A DNA stretch of 64,000 bases from Lysinibacillus sp. SGAir0095 (GCF_005491425.1 NZ_CP028083.1:582001-646000), one strand, 5' to 3'. Numbered from the stretch's first letter, positions 9,526 through 17,981 are shown. Notes: generated by a model from the letters alone, not told the origin. Numbers and translations: made by a program.

Positions 9526-9939
9526 ATGCAAGAATGGCAGGGTGCTTCAGGAGTTTGTATAAATGAAAATGGACAAATCTTAATGGTTTTACAAGGGAAG
9601 CCTGATGAAAAGAAGACTTGGTCGATACCTTCTGGTGGAAGGGAGAGTAACGAAACCTTTGAGCAATGCTGTATCCGGGAAGTTGCAGAGGAGACGGGAT
9701 ACAAGGTCGAGATTGTGAGAAAACTTCAGGTGAAAAAGAAAAGCTATGATGAAGCTAATATTTCCATTGAAGTTCATTATTTTCTAGTCAGGCTTCTTGG
9801 TGGAACTAAAACCATTCAGGATCCTGACAACTTGATCTATGATATTGCATGGAAATCTATAGATGAAATACAAGATTTAGAGCTTACTTTCCCTGAAGAT
9901 CGAAGCTTTTTAAAGGACTACTTGGTGAACATTGTGTGA
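9526..9939 (+). CDS. Nudix hydrolase
   Basis: 137 aa from the ATG at 9526 (AAGGAG 9 nt upstream; the in-frame ATG at 9499 lacks a site). The Nudix box is complete: Gly, five residues, Glu, seven residues, then REVAEETGY, so a divalent-metal-dependent nucleoside diphosphate-X hydrolase is predicted. The preceding WSIPSGGRES segment is the usual lead-in. Substrate unknown; these small Bacillales Nudix proteins include housecleaning enzymes and many orphans. Confidence 0.88.
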   Translation: MQEWQGASGVCINENGQILMVLQGKPDEKKTWSIPSGGRESNETFEQCCIREVAEETGYKVEIVRKLQVKKKSYDEANISIEVHYFLVRLLGGTKTIQDPDNLIYDIAWKSIDEIQDLELTFPEDRSFLKDYLVNIV

Positions 9940-10025
9940 AAGCATCGTAGCTCTTTTGGGAATCTTTAGAGGAGTAACCTTCTTTGCTGTTCTTTAATAA
10001 AATAGCATAAGGAGGTGTTTTCACA

Positions 10026-10256
10026 TTGACTAAAAATGCGAAATTACTTTACTGCCTATTGGGAAGTGCTGTACTGGCATTATTAAATAGTCCTATTCTT
10101 GGTTCAGCTTTAGTGGGCGTATTCAGCGGTGGCGGAGCTCTCGAAGAATTTATTTTGCTGGTTGCAGATATCTTGTCATTTGTCGGGTATATTCTATTAA
10201 TCCTCTTCTCGCTTATGTTGATATATTATAATTCAAAATCAAAATTTAAAGGATAA
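10026..10256 (+). CDS. Small two-segment membrane protein
   Basis: 76 aa starting at TTG with an AAGGAGGTG site 7 nt before it, among the best ribosome sites in the window. Two hydrophobic segments (about residues 8-32 and 42-67) with a Gly-rich turn (VFSGGGALEEF) and a basic C-terminus. No family recognised. A strong terminator follows. Confidence 0.6.
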   Translation: MTKNAKLLYCLLGSAVLALLNSPILGSALVGVFSGGGALEEFILLVADILSFVGYILLILFSLMLIYYNSKSKFKG

Positions 10257-10287
10257 TATATACAATCAATTGAATATTAAGATACAG

Positions 10288-10324
10288 AGGACATTAGTGA
10301 AAATAAACTAATGTCCTTGTTTTA
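10288..10324 (+). terminator. Intrinsic terminator
   Basis: Perfect 11-bp stem AGGACATTAGT / ACTAATGTCCT with an 8-nt loop, then TGTTTTA. Confidence 0.85.
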
Positions 10325-10480
10325 GCTAAGGTTAAAATTGTGGAGGGATAATTTATATTGAATCAAAAATTGATACGACGGATGATTCCTCATTAGAAAT
10401 GTTAATGTTCTTTCTTTTTCTCCAGCACCAAAATTATTGACGTTTCAAAAGAAGAGGAATTACTGAAGAGGTGGACAATT

Positions 10481-11044
10481 TTGCTAACTAATTTGTACTT
10501 TGTACGACACGCACATTCTATATATACTCCTGATGAATTACGAAGACCTTTATCTGAAAAGGGATGCATTGACGCTGAAAAAATTAGACAAGCTCTTGAA
10601 AATGAAAACATAGACATTGTTATTTCAAGTCCTTACAAAAGGGCAATCCAAACTGTCGAGGGTATTGCAAATGTTATAAATATGGAAGTTATATTGGAAG
10701 AAGATTTTAAGGAACGGACGTTATCTATAGAACCTGTTGAGGACTTTAACCTAGCAATAACAAAAGTTTGGGAAAATGCTACGTTTTCATGGCCAGGTGG
10801 AGAGTCTAACATTATGGCACAAAAACGAGGGATAAGGGCTATGGATAAGTTGTTAAATACCTATGCAGGTAAAAACGTTGCAATAGGAACACATGGAAAC
10901 ATAATGGTACTAATTATGAACTACTTCGATAAAAAATATAATCTTAGTTTCTGGGAGAATCTTGATATGCCTGACATCTATAAATTAACTTTTGATAATA
11001 AAGTTCTAAAAGATGTTAAGAGGATTTGGAGTAGATCTTGTTAG
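10481..11044 (+). CDS. Histidine phosphatase-family protein (phosphoglycerate mutase-like)
   Basis: 187 aa. The phosphohistidine motif LYFVRHAHS lies at the N-terminus, the second-half catalytic His in IGTHGNIMV near residue 145, and PYKRAIQT near residue 55 provides the second arginine. This is the branch-1 histidine phosphatase set; the substrate may be a phosphorylated sugar, nucleotide or cofactor. The start is TTG, about 5 nt after a GAAGAGGTGGA stretch. The open frame continues upstream without a better start. Codons 5 to 10 place the motif unusually close to the N-terminus, normal for this family. Confidence 0.85.
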   Translation: MLTNLYFVRHAHSIYTPDELRRPLSEKGCIDAEKIRQALENENIDIVISSPYKRAIQTVEGIANVINMEVILEEDFKERTLSIEPVEDFNLAITKVWENATFSWPGGESNIMAQKRGIRAMDKLLNTYAGKNVAIGTHGNIMVLIMNYFDKKYNLSFWENLDMPDIYKLTFDNKVLKDVKRIWSRSC

Positions 11045-11074
11045 AGAGAAAATTTTGTATAGGAGCTGCTACAT

Positions 11075-11434
11075 ATGGAGTTTTATAGATTTAATAAAGA
11101 ATGTGGTAAGACAATCACACAATTTAATTCGAATTTTGTTATGTCACGTATTTTGCAAACGGAAAAAGGCGTGCACATAGGTTGTATGTACTTGGAGAAA
11201 AACGGTATTGTCGGTTTTCACCAAGCAGTTGTTCCTCAGCTTTTGTTAGTGTTGAATGGTGAAGGATATGTGCGGAATGAAAAAGAAGAGTACTATAAAA
11301 TTCAGCCGGGTGATGCAGTATTTTGGGCAAAAAATGAATGGCATGAAACAAAGACTGAAACAGGATTAACGGCCATGGTTATTGAGAGCGAAGCTTTAAA
11401 TCCATCCTCTTACATGCCATTAAAGAAAGAGTAG
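11075..11434 (+). CDS. Single-domain cupin protein
   Basis: 119 aa covering one cupin barrel. Motif 1 is represented by GFHQAVVPQLLLVLNGEGYV and motif 2 by PGDAVFWAKNEWHETKT, including a likely metal-binding His in each. Function is open: such proteins include sugar isomerases, dioxygenases and ligand sensors. The ATG follows AGGAGC by 9 nt. The gap to the upstream phosphatase gene is 30 nt, so cotranscription is likely. Confidence 0.82.
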   Translation: MEFYRFNKECGKTITQFNSNFVMSRILQTEKGVHIGCMYLEKNGIVGFHQAVVPQLLLVLNGEGYVRNEKEEYYKIQPGDAVFWAKNEWHETKTETGLTAMVIESEALNPSSYMPLKKE

Positions 11435-11457
11435 CTGTTTTGATAGAAGAAATGTGA

Positions 11458-11492
11458 AGGAACCTTAAACAAAAATGGTTCTTTTTTATTTT
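11458..11492 (+). terminator. Probable intrinsic terminator
   Basis: AGGAACC pairs with GGTTCT across an AT-rich loop, followed by TTTTTATTTTT. Confidence 0.6.
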
Positions 11493-11544
11493 TCAAATTT
11501 ATATTTTTTTCATATTTACAATTTACTTACTGAGGAGTAGAATG

Positions 11545-11716
11545 AATCCGAAATCAAATAATCAATGGCCAAATCTCTTAATGAGAACGGAGGACCCGAT
11601 CTTTTGGGGTTAATTCTGCAGGTTGCAGAAAGGATGATTTTAAGCTTCTTCGCCATCCTACCCGTCAGCTAACTTCGTCGGCTAAAGCGGAGGAGGTCTA
11701 TATGACCGCCTAATTC
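11545..11716 (+). ncRNA. ydaO-yuaA riboswitch (cyclic-di-AMP sensor)
   Basis: The 5' leader of ktrB contains conserved blocks of the ydaO aptamer: AATCAATGGCC, then GAACGGAGGACCC, TTTTGGGGTTAATTC and, on the 3' side, CCCGTCAGCTAAC followed by TTCGTCGGC. In B. subtilis this class binds c-di-AMP and turns off potassium importer genes such as ktrAB. Downstream, GACCGC (11704) and GCGGTC (11766) could close a long hairpin followed by TTTTC, a plausible off-state terminator. Boundaries are approximate. Confidence 0.85.
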
Positions 11717-11881
11717 AAGGTGCCCTTTTGTTGGTAAACCCAACGAATAGCTACTTGTTTTAAATGCGGTCTTTTCTTATGGAGAAAAGTTAAATGTAAT
11801 GGTAATAAGTAATTTATTTATGGGAAAAACAACCCTATAAAAGAAGTAGATTTTAAACTTCAAAAATTGAGGAGAAAGAAC

Positions 11882-13222
11882 ATGAAAAATATACTTTTAG
11901 AAGGACTAAATCCTTCTAAAATTTTAGTGCTAGGATTTGCTTTTGTCATCTTTGTAGGAGCATTTTTACTTACGCTACCTATAGCAACGGCAAATGGAGT
12001 CAGTTTATCTTTTTTAGATGCTTTGTTTACAGCGACATCGGCTACATGTGTTACAGGTCTTGTCGTTGTTGATACCGGTAATACATTTTCTATGTTTGGT
12101 GAGATTGTCATTTTGGTACTGATTCAAATTGGCGGTTTAGGATTTATGACCTTTGCGACGTTTTTATTTACATTATTAGGTAAAAAAATCTCACTTAAAG
12201 AAAGACTACTTTTAAAGGAAGCTTATAATGCAACATCTACTGCCGGTATGGTGAAATTAGTGAAAAGGATATTGCTATTTACCTTAGTTACGGAAAGTGT
12301 GGGAGCCTTTTTACTCGCAATGCGTTTTTCAATTGATATGCCAGTTGGTGAGGCAGTGTATTTCGGCATTTTCCATAGTGTTTCAATTTTTAATAACGCG
12401 GGCTTTGATATTTTAGGGGATTTCAATAGTTTTACGGGCCATGTGGATGACCCATTTGTTGTATTAACATTAAGTTCTCTCATCATTATTGGTGGTCTTG
12501 GATTTGTTGTAATCAATGAATTGTATGAATATCGTGAAACGCACAAACTTTCACTTCATACCAAAGTTGTCTTAACTACAACAATAATTTTGATTATAGG
12601 GGCTTCTATCTTAATCTTCTTATTTGAGTATGGAAACGATAAAACTCTGGGTCCTCTAAATTTAGGTGGAAAAGTACTAGGTGCTATTTTCCATAGTGTA
12701 AGTCCAAGAACAGCAGGCGCTAATACATTATCCATAGGTGATTTAACATATGCGACACTTTTCTTAACCATTTTCCTTATGTTTATCGGGGGAGGTTCAG
12801 GTTCCACAGCGGGAGGAATTAAAGTATCGACTTTTGCAGTTTTAATGGCGACAGTAATTTCTCAGATCAAAGGAAAAGATGATGTAGTTTTATTTAAACG
12901 TCGAATTGTTGAAAAAACAATATTAAAATCACTCACAGTTGCTGTAAGTGGAATGATGATCGTGATTACGGTTACTTTCTTACTTAGTATCACAGAGCAT
13001 GGACATGATTTCATGATGTATTTGTTTGAAGCAACCTCAGCATTCGGAACGGTTGGTCTATCAATGGGCTTAACACCAGAATTATCGCCACTCGGACGAA
13101 TCTTGATTGTACTAACGATGTTTATAGGAAGATTAGGACCGTTGACGCTTGGATTTGCTATTACGAAAAAGCAAACAAAAGAAGCGTATAAACGTCCAAA
13201 AGGAAATATGATGATTGGTTAA
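11882..13222 (+). CDS. ktrB: Potassium uptake membrane subunit KtrB (TrkH/KtrB family)
   Basis: 446 aa from the ATG at 11882, which has a GAGGAGA site 6-7 nt upstream (an in-frame TTG at 11867 is less likely). Polytopic, with four MPM-type repeats; selectivity-filter-like loops include TSATCVTGLVV, NAGFDILGDF, RTAGANTLS and FGTVGLSMG, each with the filter glycine. GGGSGSTAGGIKVST is the typical gating-loop segment. It forms the ion-conducting dimer that works with the cytoplasmic KtrA ring to import K+. The order ktrB-ktrA and the c-di-AMP riboswitch upstream support the role. It could be the KtrD paralogue; I use ktrB because ktrA follows. Confidence 0.93.
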   Translation: MKNILLEGLNPSKILVLGFAFVIFVGAFLLTLPIATANGVSLSFLDALFTATSATCVTGLVVVDTGNTFSMFGEIVILVLIQIGGLGFMTFATFLFTLLGKKISLKERLLLKEAYNATSTAGMVKLVKRILLFTLVTESVGAFLLAMRFSIDMPVGEAVYFGIFHSVSIFNNAGFDILGDFNSFTGHVDDPFVVLTLSSLIIIGGLGFVVINELYEYRETHKLSLHTKVVLTTTIILIIGASILIFLFEYGNDKTLGPLNLGGKVLGAIFHSVSPRTAGANTLSIGDLTYATLFLTIFLMFIGGGSGSTAGGIKVSTFAVLMATVISQIKGKDDVVLFKRRIVEKTILKSLTVAVSGMMIVITVTFLLSITEHGHDFMMYLFEATSAFGTVGLSMGLTPELSPLGRILIVLTMFIGRLGPLTLGFAITKKQTKEAYKRPKGNMMIG

Positions 13223-13245
13223 TCCAAAATAGGGAGAGTTTAAAA

Positions 13246-13902
13246 ATGGCAAAGTATCAATATGCAGTAATCGGCTTAGGGAGATTTGGAACAAGTATAG
13301 CAAGAAGATTGCATGAAGCTGGGCAAGAAGTATTAGGGATTGATCTTGATGAGGAAAGTGTGGGAAATGCAGAACCATACGTAACGGATAGTGCTATAGC
13401 AGATGCTAGTGAAGAAAAAGCACTTACTTCCTTAGGAATAACTAACTTTGATTGTGTCATTGTAGCAATTGGAGATGATATTCAGTCTAGTATTTTAACT
13501 GCAATGCTTCTAAAAAATCTAGGAATCAAAAAAATCATTGCAAAAGCTACGAGTAAGCGTCATGGGCAAGTGCTGGAAACGATTGGTGTACACTGGGTGA
13601 TCTATCCTGAAAGAGATATGGGGGAACGTGTTGCCAATCAGCTGCTATCGCCAAACATGCTGAATTATATTGAACTATCCAAAGACTATAATATTGAGGA
13701 AGTACTTTTACCTAAGAAAATGGTAGGTAGAAGTTTAAAAGATCTTGATATTCGAGCAAGGTTTAAGGTCAGTGTCATCGCCATTTTAAGAAATAGCGAG
13801 ATCATTGTTTCCCCATCTCCAGACGAATTACTTCAAAATGATGATATTCTAGTAACAATAGGAAATCGACAAGATTTAGCTAAGTTTGCTAGTTTGGAAT
13901 AG
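13246..13902 (+). CDS. ktrA: Potassium uptake regulatory subunit KtrA (RCK domain)
   Basis: 218 aa: RCK_N Rossmann domain (residues 1-125, IGLGRFGTSIARRL nucleotide-binding loop, Asp at the end of strand 2 in VLGIDLDE) and RCK_C (about 135-218, DLDIRARFKVSVIAI). KtrA rings bind ATP/ADP and c-di-AMP and gate KtrB. It begins 23 nt after ktrB, and a terminator follows, so ktrB-ktrA is a two-gene operon under one riboswitch. Confidence 0.94.
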   Translation: MAKYQYAVIGLGRFGTSIARRLHEAGQEVLGIDLDEESVGNAEPYVTDSAIADASEEKALTSLGITNFDCVIVAIGDDIQSSILTAMLLKNLGIKKIIAKATSKRHGQVLETIGVHWVIYPERDMGERVANQLLSPNMLNYIELSKDYNIEEVLLPKKMVGRSLKDLDIRARFKVSVIAILRNSEIIVSPSPDELLQNDDILVTIGNRQDLAKFASLE

Positions 13903-13925
13903 ATAAAGATGATTATAAGCTTAGA

Positions 13926-13954
13926 AAGAGGCCTCATCAGAGCGCCTCTTTTTT
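13926..13954 (+). terminator. Intrinsic terminator of ktrB-ktrA
   Basis: AAGAGGC and GCCTCTT form the stem, with loop CTCATCAGAGC, then TTTTT. Confidence 0.85.
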
Positions 13955-14027
13955 ATCTATCGATAGAGAGGTTAAAAGAGTGACTGTGTAGAAACAATAT
14001 TCATAAGACACAATTTGGGAGGACGAA

Positions 14028-14336
14028 ATGAGCAAATTTAGTTTGTATGGCAAGTTTACGGTACAAGATGGGGAACGAGACACAATGGTAGAGATTTTGC
14101 TGGAAGCTGCAGAATCAATGGCTAATCTTGAAGAATGTGAGATCTATCTCGTAAATATTAATGAAACCGAACCGGATTCAGTGTATGTCTATGAAGTATG
14201 GAGTAGTGAAGAGGCACATCAAGCATCCTTATCGCTAGAATCCACTCAAAAATTAATTCAACGAGCAAAACCAATCATAACGGGTATGGATAGAGTTAGC
14301 ACCCTAACAACAATGGGTGGAAAGGGTATTTCTTAG
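14028..14336 (+). CDS. Antibiotic-biosynthesis-monooxygenase (ABM) fold protein
   Basis: 102 aa, a dimeric alpha/beta ferredoxin-like ABM domain. The segments SLYGKFTVQDGERD, VYVYEVWSSEEAHQAS and HQASLSLESTQ match the pattern of putative quinol monooxygenases (YgiN-like), including the His after EVW.S.EA. These proteins act on quinols or small aromatics or serve in oxidative housekeeping; activity here is inferred. GGGAGG site 5 nt before the ATG. Confidence 0.85.
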   Translation: MSKFSLYGKFTVQDGERDTMVEILLEAAESMANLEECEIYLVNINETEPDSVYVYEVWSSEEAHQASLSLESTQKLIQRAKPIITGMDRVSTLTTMGGKGIS

Positions 14337-14374
14337 TTCTAAGAGTGCAAGTTTTTGTGAAAGGGGGGAGTTTT

Positions 14375-14770
14375 TTGAAGAAACTACCGTTGATATTGGG
14401 TGTAGTAATGGTTATTATCGCGGTATTTGTGTTTGTAAATAAACTATACTACCCCCCACTGCCGATAACGGGAGTGTCCCCAAAGGAAGCAATGGATGCC
14501 TTCAATGAATCCAATAGCAAAATTGTCCAAATAGCGGAGGAAGGTGGTAGTCTCTGGTATATAACAAAAACTGAAAACAATGGTATAGAGACTACTGATG
14601 CACACATAAAACAGTTGATAGCAGCTGAAGGATGGGAATTTAAAGAGAAAGAGGGGAGCGGTTTATTCTTTGAAAAAAACGGTGAAAGATTAATTGCCAC
14701 TACTCAAATGTGGACAAAAAACTATGTCATCGTTAATATACCTGAGTTTAATTCTTCTACGAAAGAGTGA
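14375..14770 (+). CDS. Membrane-anchored protein of unknown function
   Basis: 131 aa from a TTG at 14375 with AAGGGGGGAG directly upstream. MKKLPLILGVVMVIIAVFVF is a signal anchor; the rest is a small extracytoplasmic domain with a Pro-rich linker (YYPPLPITG) and no Cys. No family recognised. It is followed after 6 nt by the YunG-like gene, so the two are probably cotranscribed. Confidence 0.65.
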   Translation: MKKLPLILGVVMVIIAVFVFVNKLYYPPLPITGVSPKEAMDAFNESNSKIVQIAEEGGSLWYITKTENNGIETTDAHIKQLIAAEGWEFKEKEGSGLFFEKNGERLIATTQMWTKNYVIVNIPEFNSSTKE

Positions 14771-14776
14771 TGAAAG

Positions 14777-15145
14777 TTGAAGACGAATTATCAAACACAA
14801 ATAGAAAGAATCGTAAATGCATTATCAAAATCATGGTCCATCAAATCAAGTTCTAAGTGGAGTATAGAAAACCCGGCAAAGGGCCATTGCGGTGTTACCA
14901 CTTTGGTTGTCAATGATTTATTGGGTGGGGAAATTTTGAAAACGAGTCTACCTGATGGATGGCATTTTTATAATTTTATTGATGGGAACAGATATGACTT
15001 TACATCATCTCAATTCATAGAACCTATCGCTTATTTGGATATTCCCTCAAATAGAGAAGAAGCATATTTGGATACGAATGAAAAGCAATACACTTTTTTA
15101 AAACAAAGGGTATTAATGAACTTGGATGCTTTAAAATCCGTTTGA
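14777..15145 (+). CDS. YunG-family protein
   Basis: 122 aa. The central GHCGVTTLVVNDLLGGEIL (Cys near residue 37) and the following HFYNFIDGNRYDFTSSQF match the YunG family, a small group of Bacillales proteins that look like compact papain-fold (transglutaminase-like) domains with Cys-His-Asp. Enzyme activity is not established. TTG start with a weak ribosome site overlapping the end of the upstream gene, consistent with translational coupling. Confidence 0.72.
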   Translation: MKTNYQTQIERIVNALSKSWSIKSSSKWSIENPAKGHCGVTTLVVNDLLGGEILKTSLPDGWHFYNFIDGNRYDFTSSQFIEPIAYLDIPSNREEAYLDTNEKQYTFLKQRVLMNLDALKSV

Positions 15146-15164
15146 ATAAGAACAGTACTTATTT

Positions 15165-15470
15165 CTATCTTATCTGTTCACGAATTTTCTGAAGCTCCTC
15201 AAAAGATAGATCGCCAAGAGATTTTTTGATTTCTTCCTCGATCAGCTTCCTGTTTTTTTCTTGATATTGCTTACGCCACTCTCGAAGGCCTTCCGTTTTA
15301 TCGAAAAGATATTCAATATCGATTTCTTCATTTTCTTCATCAGCCAAATAATCAAGTACCGCTGCTAGCATCCGTGAAACATTCTCCATTTCACTTTGCA
15401 GGTTATTTGGCACTTCTTCTATTTTCTCATTTTCTAATTCTTCGTTTGTTTGAGAAGACTTTCTTGGCAT
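15165..15470 (-). CDS. Small acidic helical protein of unknown function
   Basis: 101 aa, highly charged and predicted helical throughout, with coiled-coil potential (KQYQEKNRKLIEEEIKKSL, then FEELQKIREQI). A GGAG site lies 8 nt before the ATG. No Cys, no membrane segment. Convergent with the YunG-like gene and divergent from the sigma factor gene. Family not recognised. Confidence 0.65.
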   Translation of the reverse strand: MPRKSSQTNEELENEKIEEVPNNLQSEMENVSRMLAAVLDYLADEENEEIDIEYLFDKTEGLREWRKQYQEKNRKLIEEEIKKSLGDLSFEELQKIREQIR

Positions 15471-15628
15471 AGTGTCGCTCCTATTTTAAAGATTATCTAG
15501 CCTTAATATGCCCAAAAATTTGAACCTCATAAGCCTATAAGCTTTAATGTAATACAATATAAGAAAAAATCGTTTTTCTTGTAACGTAACGCTAGGTTGG
15601 GAGTTATATAAATGAGAGGAGGGAAAGG

Positions 15629-16117
15629 ATGGAGTTTGAAGAAATCTATCGTGAATATTTTAAAGAAGTATACCTATATATCAAATCCCTAAGTCGCGAT
15701 GAAAAAATAGCGGAAGAAATTACCCAAGAAGCATTTTATAAAGCGTTAAAAGCAATTGAAAAGTTTGATGGTTCCAAAGATATTCGAGCATGGCTTTTTA
15801 CAATTGCCAAAAATACATACTTTTCTTACTACAAACGAAACAAAAAACAGATTGATTTTGATGATGAACCAGATACAGGAGTTCAATTTGTTAGCAATTT
15901 GATGGCTGAAGAAAGTGCTTTTACTGTTCACGAATTTCTTCACACGATGGATGAGCCGTACAAGGAAGTCTTTACACTGCGGACCTTTGGTGAACTGCCC
16001 TTTGAAAAAATCGGAAAACTCTTCGGAAAAAGCGCGGGGTGGGCCAGGGTGACTTTTTACAGGGCGAGAAAGCAAATATTGGAGCATATGGAGGCGATAG
16101 ATCATGAAAGAGATTAA
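15629..16117 (+). CDS. ECF-type RNA polymerase sigma factor
   Basis: 162 aa with only regions 2 and 4. Region 2 includes KIAEEITQEAFYKALKAIEK and the aromatic strip RAWLFTIAKNTYFSYYKR; region 4 carries the helix-turn-helix FEKIGKLFGKSAGWARV. The 3' end overlaps the zf-HC2 anti-sigma gene by 14 nt, the usual arrangement for co-regulated sigma/anti-sigma pairs. A candidate GTAACG-type -35 element lies at 15580-15586, so autoregulation is possible but unproven. SigX/SigM-like envelope-stress factors are the nearest functional class. Confidence 0.92.
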   Translation: MEFEEIYREYFKEVYLYIKSLSRDEKIAEEITQEAFYKALKAIEKFDGSKDIRAWLFTIAKNTYFSYYKRNKKQIDFDDEPDTGVQFVSNLMAEESAFTVHEFLHTMDEPYKEVFTLRTFGELPFEKIGKLFGKSAGWARVTFYRARKQILEHMEAIDHERD

Positions 16118-16763
16118 ATGTACAATCATCCAAGATGTTTTACCTCTTTATATTGATGGAGTGGTGAGTCCAGATACAAAAGAGATGGTAGACGAGCATT
16201 TAAAGCATTGCGAGAAATGTCAAAAAGAGTTGGAGTCCATGAAACAAGAACTCTATTTACCTGTTGAAAATAAAGACTCTCTTCTAAAATCATTCAGTAA
16301 AAAGTGGCGCAATAAAAAAATAATGATTGCCCTTGGTTCCATTTTAGGAACGGCCATCCTTTTATTCGGTGCGTTCTCGTACGTCTTTTATTATGAAAAG
16401 GTTATACCCTATTCGGAAGATCTGATTAAAATCGAGGCTCCAAATAATCAACAATTGGTATTGCATTATTTTGGGAAAAGCTATGCTGGTGTACACGAAA
16501 CACATCCCATGTCTCTTGAAATAGATGGGGAGAAAAAGAATGTGAGTTTTATTTTTTATACACAAACCATCGCGCATTCACCTACAAGAAATCTTTTGGA
16601 TGATGATGGCCAAAATGAACACAACTATATCTCTGTACTTCCCGAGAGTGAAAAAATTGATGCTGTGTACTATGCTGGTTTTGATGTAGAAGACATTAGT
16701 TTTGGAAAAGATTCATGGGACGACATACTTGAAAGGGCTGATTTAATTTGGGAGCGAGAGTAA
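16104..16763 (+). CDS. Zinc-finger (zf-HC2) anti-sigma factor, membrane bound
   Basis: 219 aa. The N-terminal anti-sigma domain has DVLPLYIDGVVSPDTK and the zinc signature HLKHCEKC. One membrane segment follows near residues 75-97 (IALGSILGTAILLFGAFSYV), then an extracytoplasmic domain of about 120 residues that presumably senses the stress signal. It overlaps the sigma gene and would hold that factor inactive until released. Confidence 0.9.
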   Translation: MKEIKCTIIQDVLPLYIDGVVSPDTKEMVDEHLKHCEKCQKELESMKQELYLPVENKDSLLKSFSKKWRNKKIMIALGSILGTAILLFGAFSYVFYYEKVIPYSEDLIKIEAPNNQQLVLHYFGKSYAGVHETHPMSLEIDGEKKNVSFIFYTQTIAHSPTRNLLDDDGQNEHNYISVLPESEKIDAVYYAGFDVEDISFGKDSWDDILERADLIWERE

Positions 16764-16777
16764 TTTAGTAAATTGGT

Positions 16778-16813
16778 ATGAAGGGATGATCCGAAAAGGA
16801 TATCCTTTTTTTA
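16778..16813 (+). terminator. Probable intrinsic terminator of the sigma/anti-sigma operon
   Basis: AAGGGATGATCC and GGATATCCTT pair imperfectly around GAAAA, followed by TTTTT. Confidence 0.6.
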
Positions 16814-16884
16814 ATTTTTCATATAAAGCATGTTTTGTAAATGGTAAAATAGGTAAATAATGTTATTTTTTGAGGAGGGATTGG

Positions 16885-17553
16885 GTGATAAAACAGATAT
16901 TAAATATTTGTATGGTTTTATTGTTGCCACCAATAGTTGTTCAATTGTTAGTGCTTATTTTTTTCAAGATAGAATTCAATTGGGAATATATGTACCTTAT
17001 GACGCTATATACTCTAGTAACGTCCATTATTTTGATAAGAAAGCACGAAATAAATGAAAAAGGTAAAAAGCAGACTAGATTTAATTATGTTGCTTCAGTA
17101 AGAAGCGGCCCAATGATTTTTCTGCTTGTTATCTTTGTATTTAACACAAGTGTTACAGTCAGTGGTCTAGAAAAAGAGGCATTGGTAATAAGAATCGTCG
17201 CCATAGTAGCAATAATTATTTTGGCTTTTGTAAGATTCAAGTTCTACATCGAAGAAAACACACTTACCTATGAAATCATGCTCTTTACGATTCTACTTTA
17301 TAAAAGAAGAGTTTTTCCTGATGACATTAAACATGTAAAATTTGTGCGAACTGGTTGGGCTAAAAAGGCCGCCATTATTAAAGTCAAAAAGGGAATCAAC
17401 CTACGCATCATTAATTTTGAACCGACACATGTATGTCCGGACTTAAATAAGTTTACTGACAAACACTCAATCTCAATTTCAAAAACAAATGATTACATTT
17501 TATTAGATAAATCATCTCGTCAATCAGCCTTAAAGGGGAAAGAGGAAGTCTAA
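16885..17553 (+). CDS. Membrane protein with C-terminal PH-like domain
   Basis: About 222 aa from the GTG at 16885, 5 nt after GGAGGG; an in-frame TTG at 16870 lies inside that ribosome site region and is unlikely. Four hydrophobic segments occupy roughly residues 5-30, 35-50, 75-95 and 103-125. The C-terminal third (FYIEENTLTYEIMLFTI to LRIINFEP) resembles a small bacterial PH-like beta domain often seen after such membrane segments. No firm family and no known role. Confidence 0.65.
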   Translation: MIKQILNICMVLLLPPIVVQLLVLIFFKIEFNWEYMYLMTLYTLVTSIILIRKHEINEKGKKQTRFNYVASVRSGPMIFLLVIFVFNTSVTVSGLEKEALVIRIVAIVAIIILAFVRFKFYIEENTLTYEIMLFTILLYKRRVFPDDIKHVKFVRTGWAKKAAIIKVKKGINLRIINFEPTHVCPDLNKFTDKHSISISKTNDYILLDKSSRQSALKGKEEV

Positions 17554-17618
17554 TGTTTTTTTTACAAATGTTAGATACATATTTAGAAGATGTAATTGAT
17601 TACATATTGGATAGGTGA
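17553..17618 (+). CDS. Possible 21-aa peptide coupled to the upstream gene
   Basis: An ATG overlapping the upstream stop (TAATG) opens a 21-codon frame (FFLQMLDTYLEDVIDYILDR after Met) that looks like an amphipathic helix. GAGGAAG lies just upstream. It may be a real small peptide, a coupled leader, or the remnant of a longer gene. Length alone gives little support. Confidence 0.25.
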   Translation: MFFLQMLDTYLEDVIDYILDR

Positions 17619-17654
17619 AACTATCAAAAGCACTAGGAAGGTTAGGAGAAAACA

Positions 17655-17981
17655 ATGGTTATTTATAAAAAATTAGTTCGAGATAAAATCCCTGACATAA
17701 TTGAAAATAGTGAAAATACGTGTGAGGTTGCAACATTAAATCAAGAGAAATTTATCGTAGAACTTAAGAAAAAGTTGCAAGAAGAAGTTACTGAGTATCT
17801 AATTTCATCAACTGATGATCATGCAATAGAAGAACTTGCAGATATCTTAGAGGTAGTTCATTCGTTAGCTAAAACGCATCTCAGTACTATTGAAGAAGTT
17901 GAAAAAATACGCCAAAGCAAGTTTGAAGAGCGTGGGGGATTTGAGAGGAAATTTTTGTTGGTTAGTACAGGTGAAGAATAG
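17655..17981 (+). CDS. MazG-superfamily (all-alpha NTP pyrophosphohydrolase-like) protein
   Basis: 108 aa. IYKKLVRDKIPDIIEN at the N-terminus, then LQEEVTEYL and AIEELADILEVVHSLAK match the EExxE...ExxD metal-binding pattern of MazG/phosphoribosyl-ATP pyrophosphohydrolase relatives. The last segment, SKFEERGGFERKFLL, is typical of the house-cleaning subfamily common in Firmicutes. Predicted to hydrolyse a noncanonical nucleotide or similar pyrophosphate substrate. Confidence 0.85.
   Translation: MVIYKKLVRDKIPDIIENSENTCEVATLNQEKFIVELKKKLQEEVTEYLISSTDDHAIEELADILEVVHSLAKTHLSTIEEVEKIRQSKFEERGGFERKFLLVSTGEE

Noticed and set aside
16860-17057. 65-codon frame at the start of the PH-like membrane gene
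   Set aside because: Overlaps the better-supported GTG-started gene in another frame; the ribosome site and membrane-segment composition favour the longer gene.
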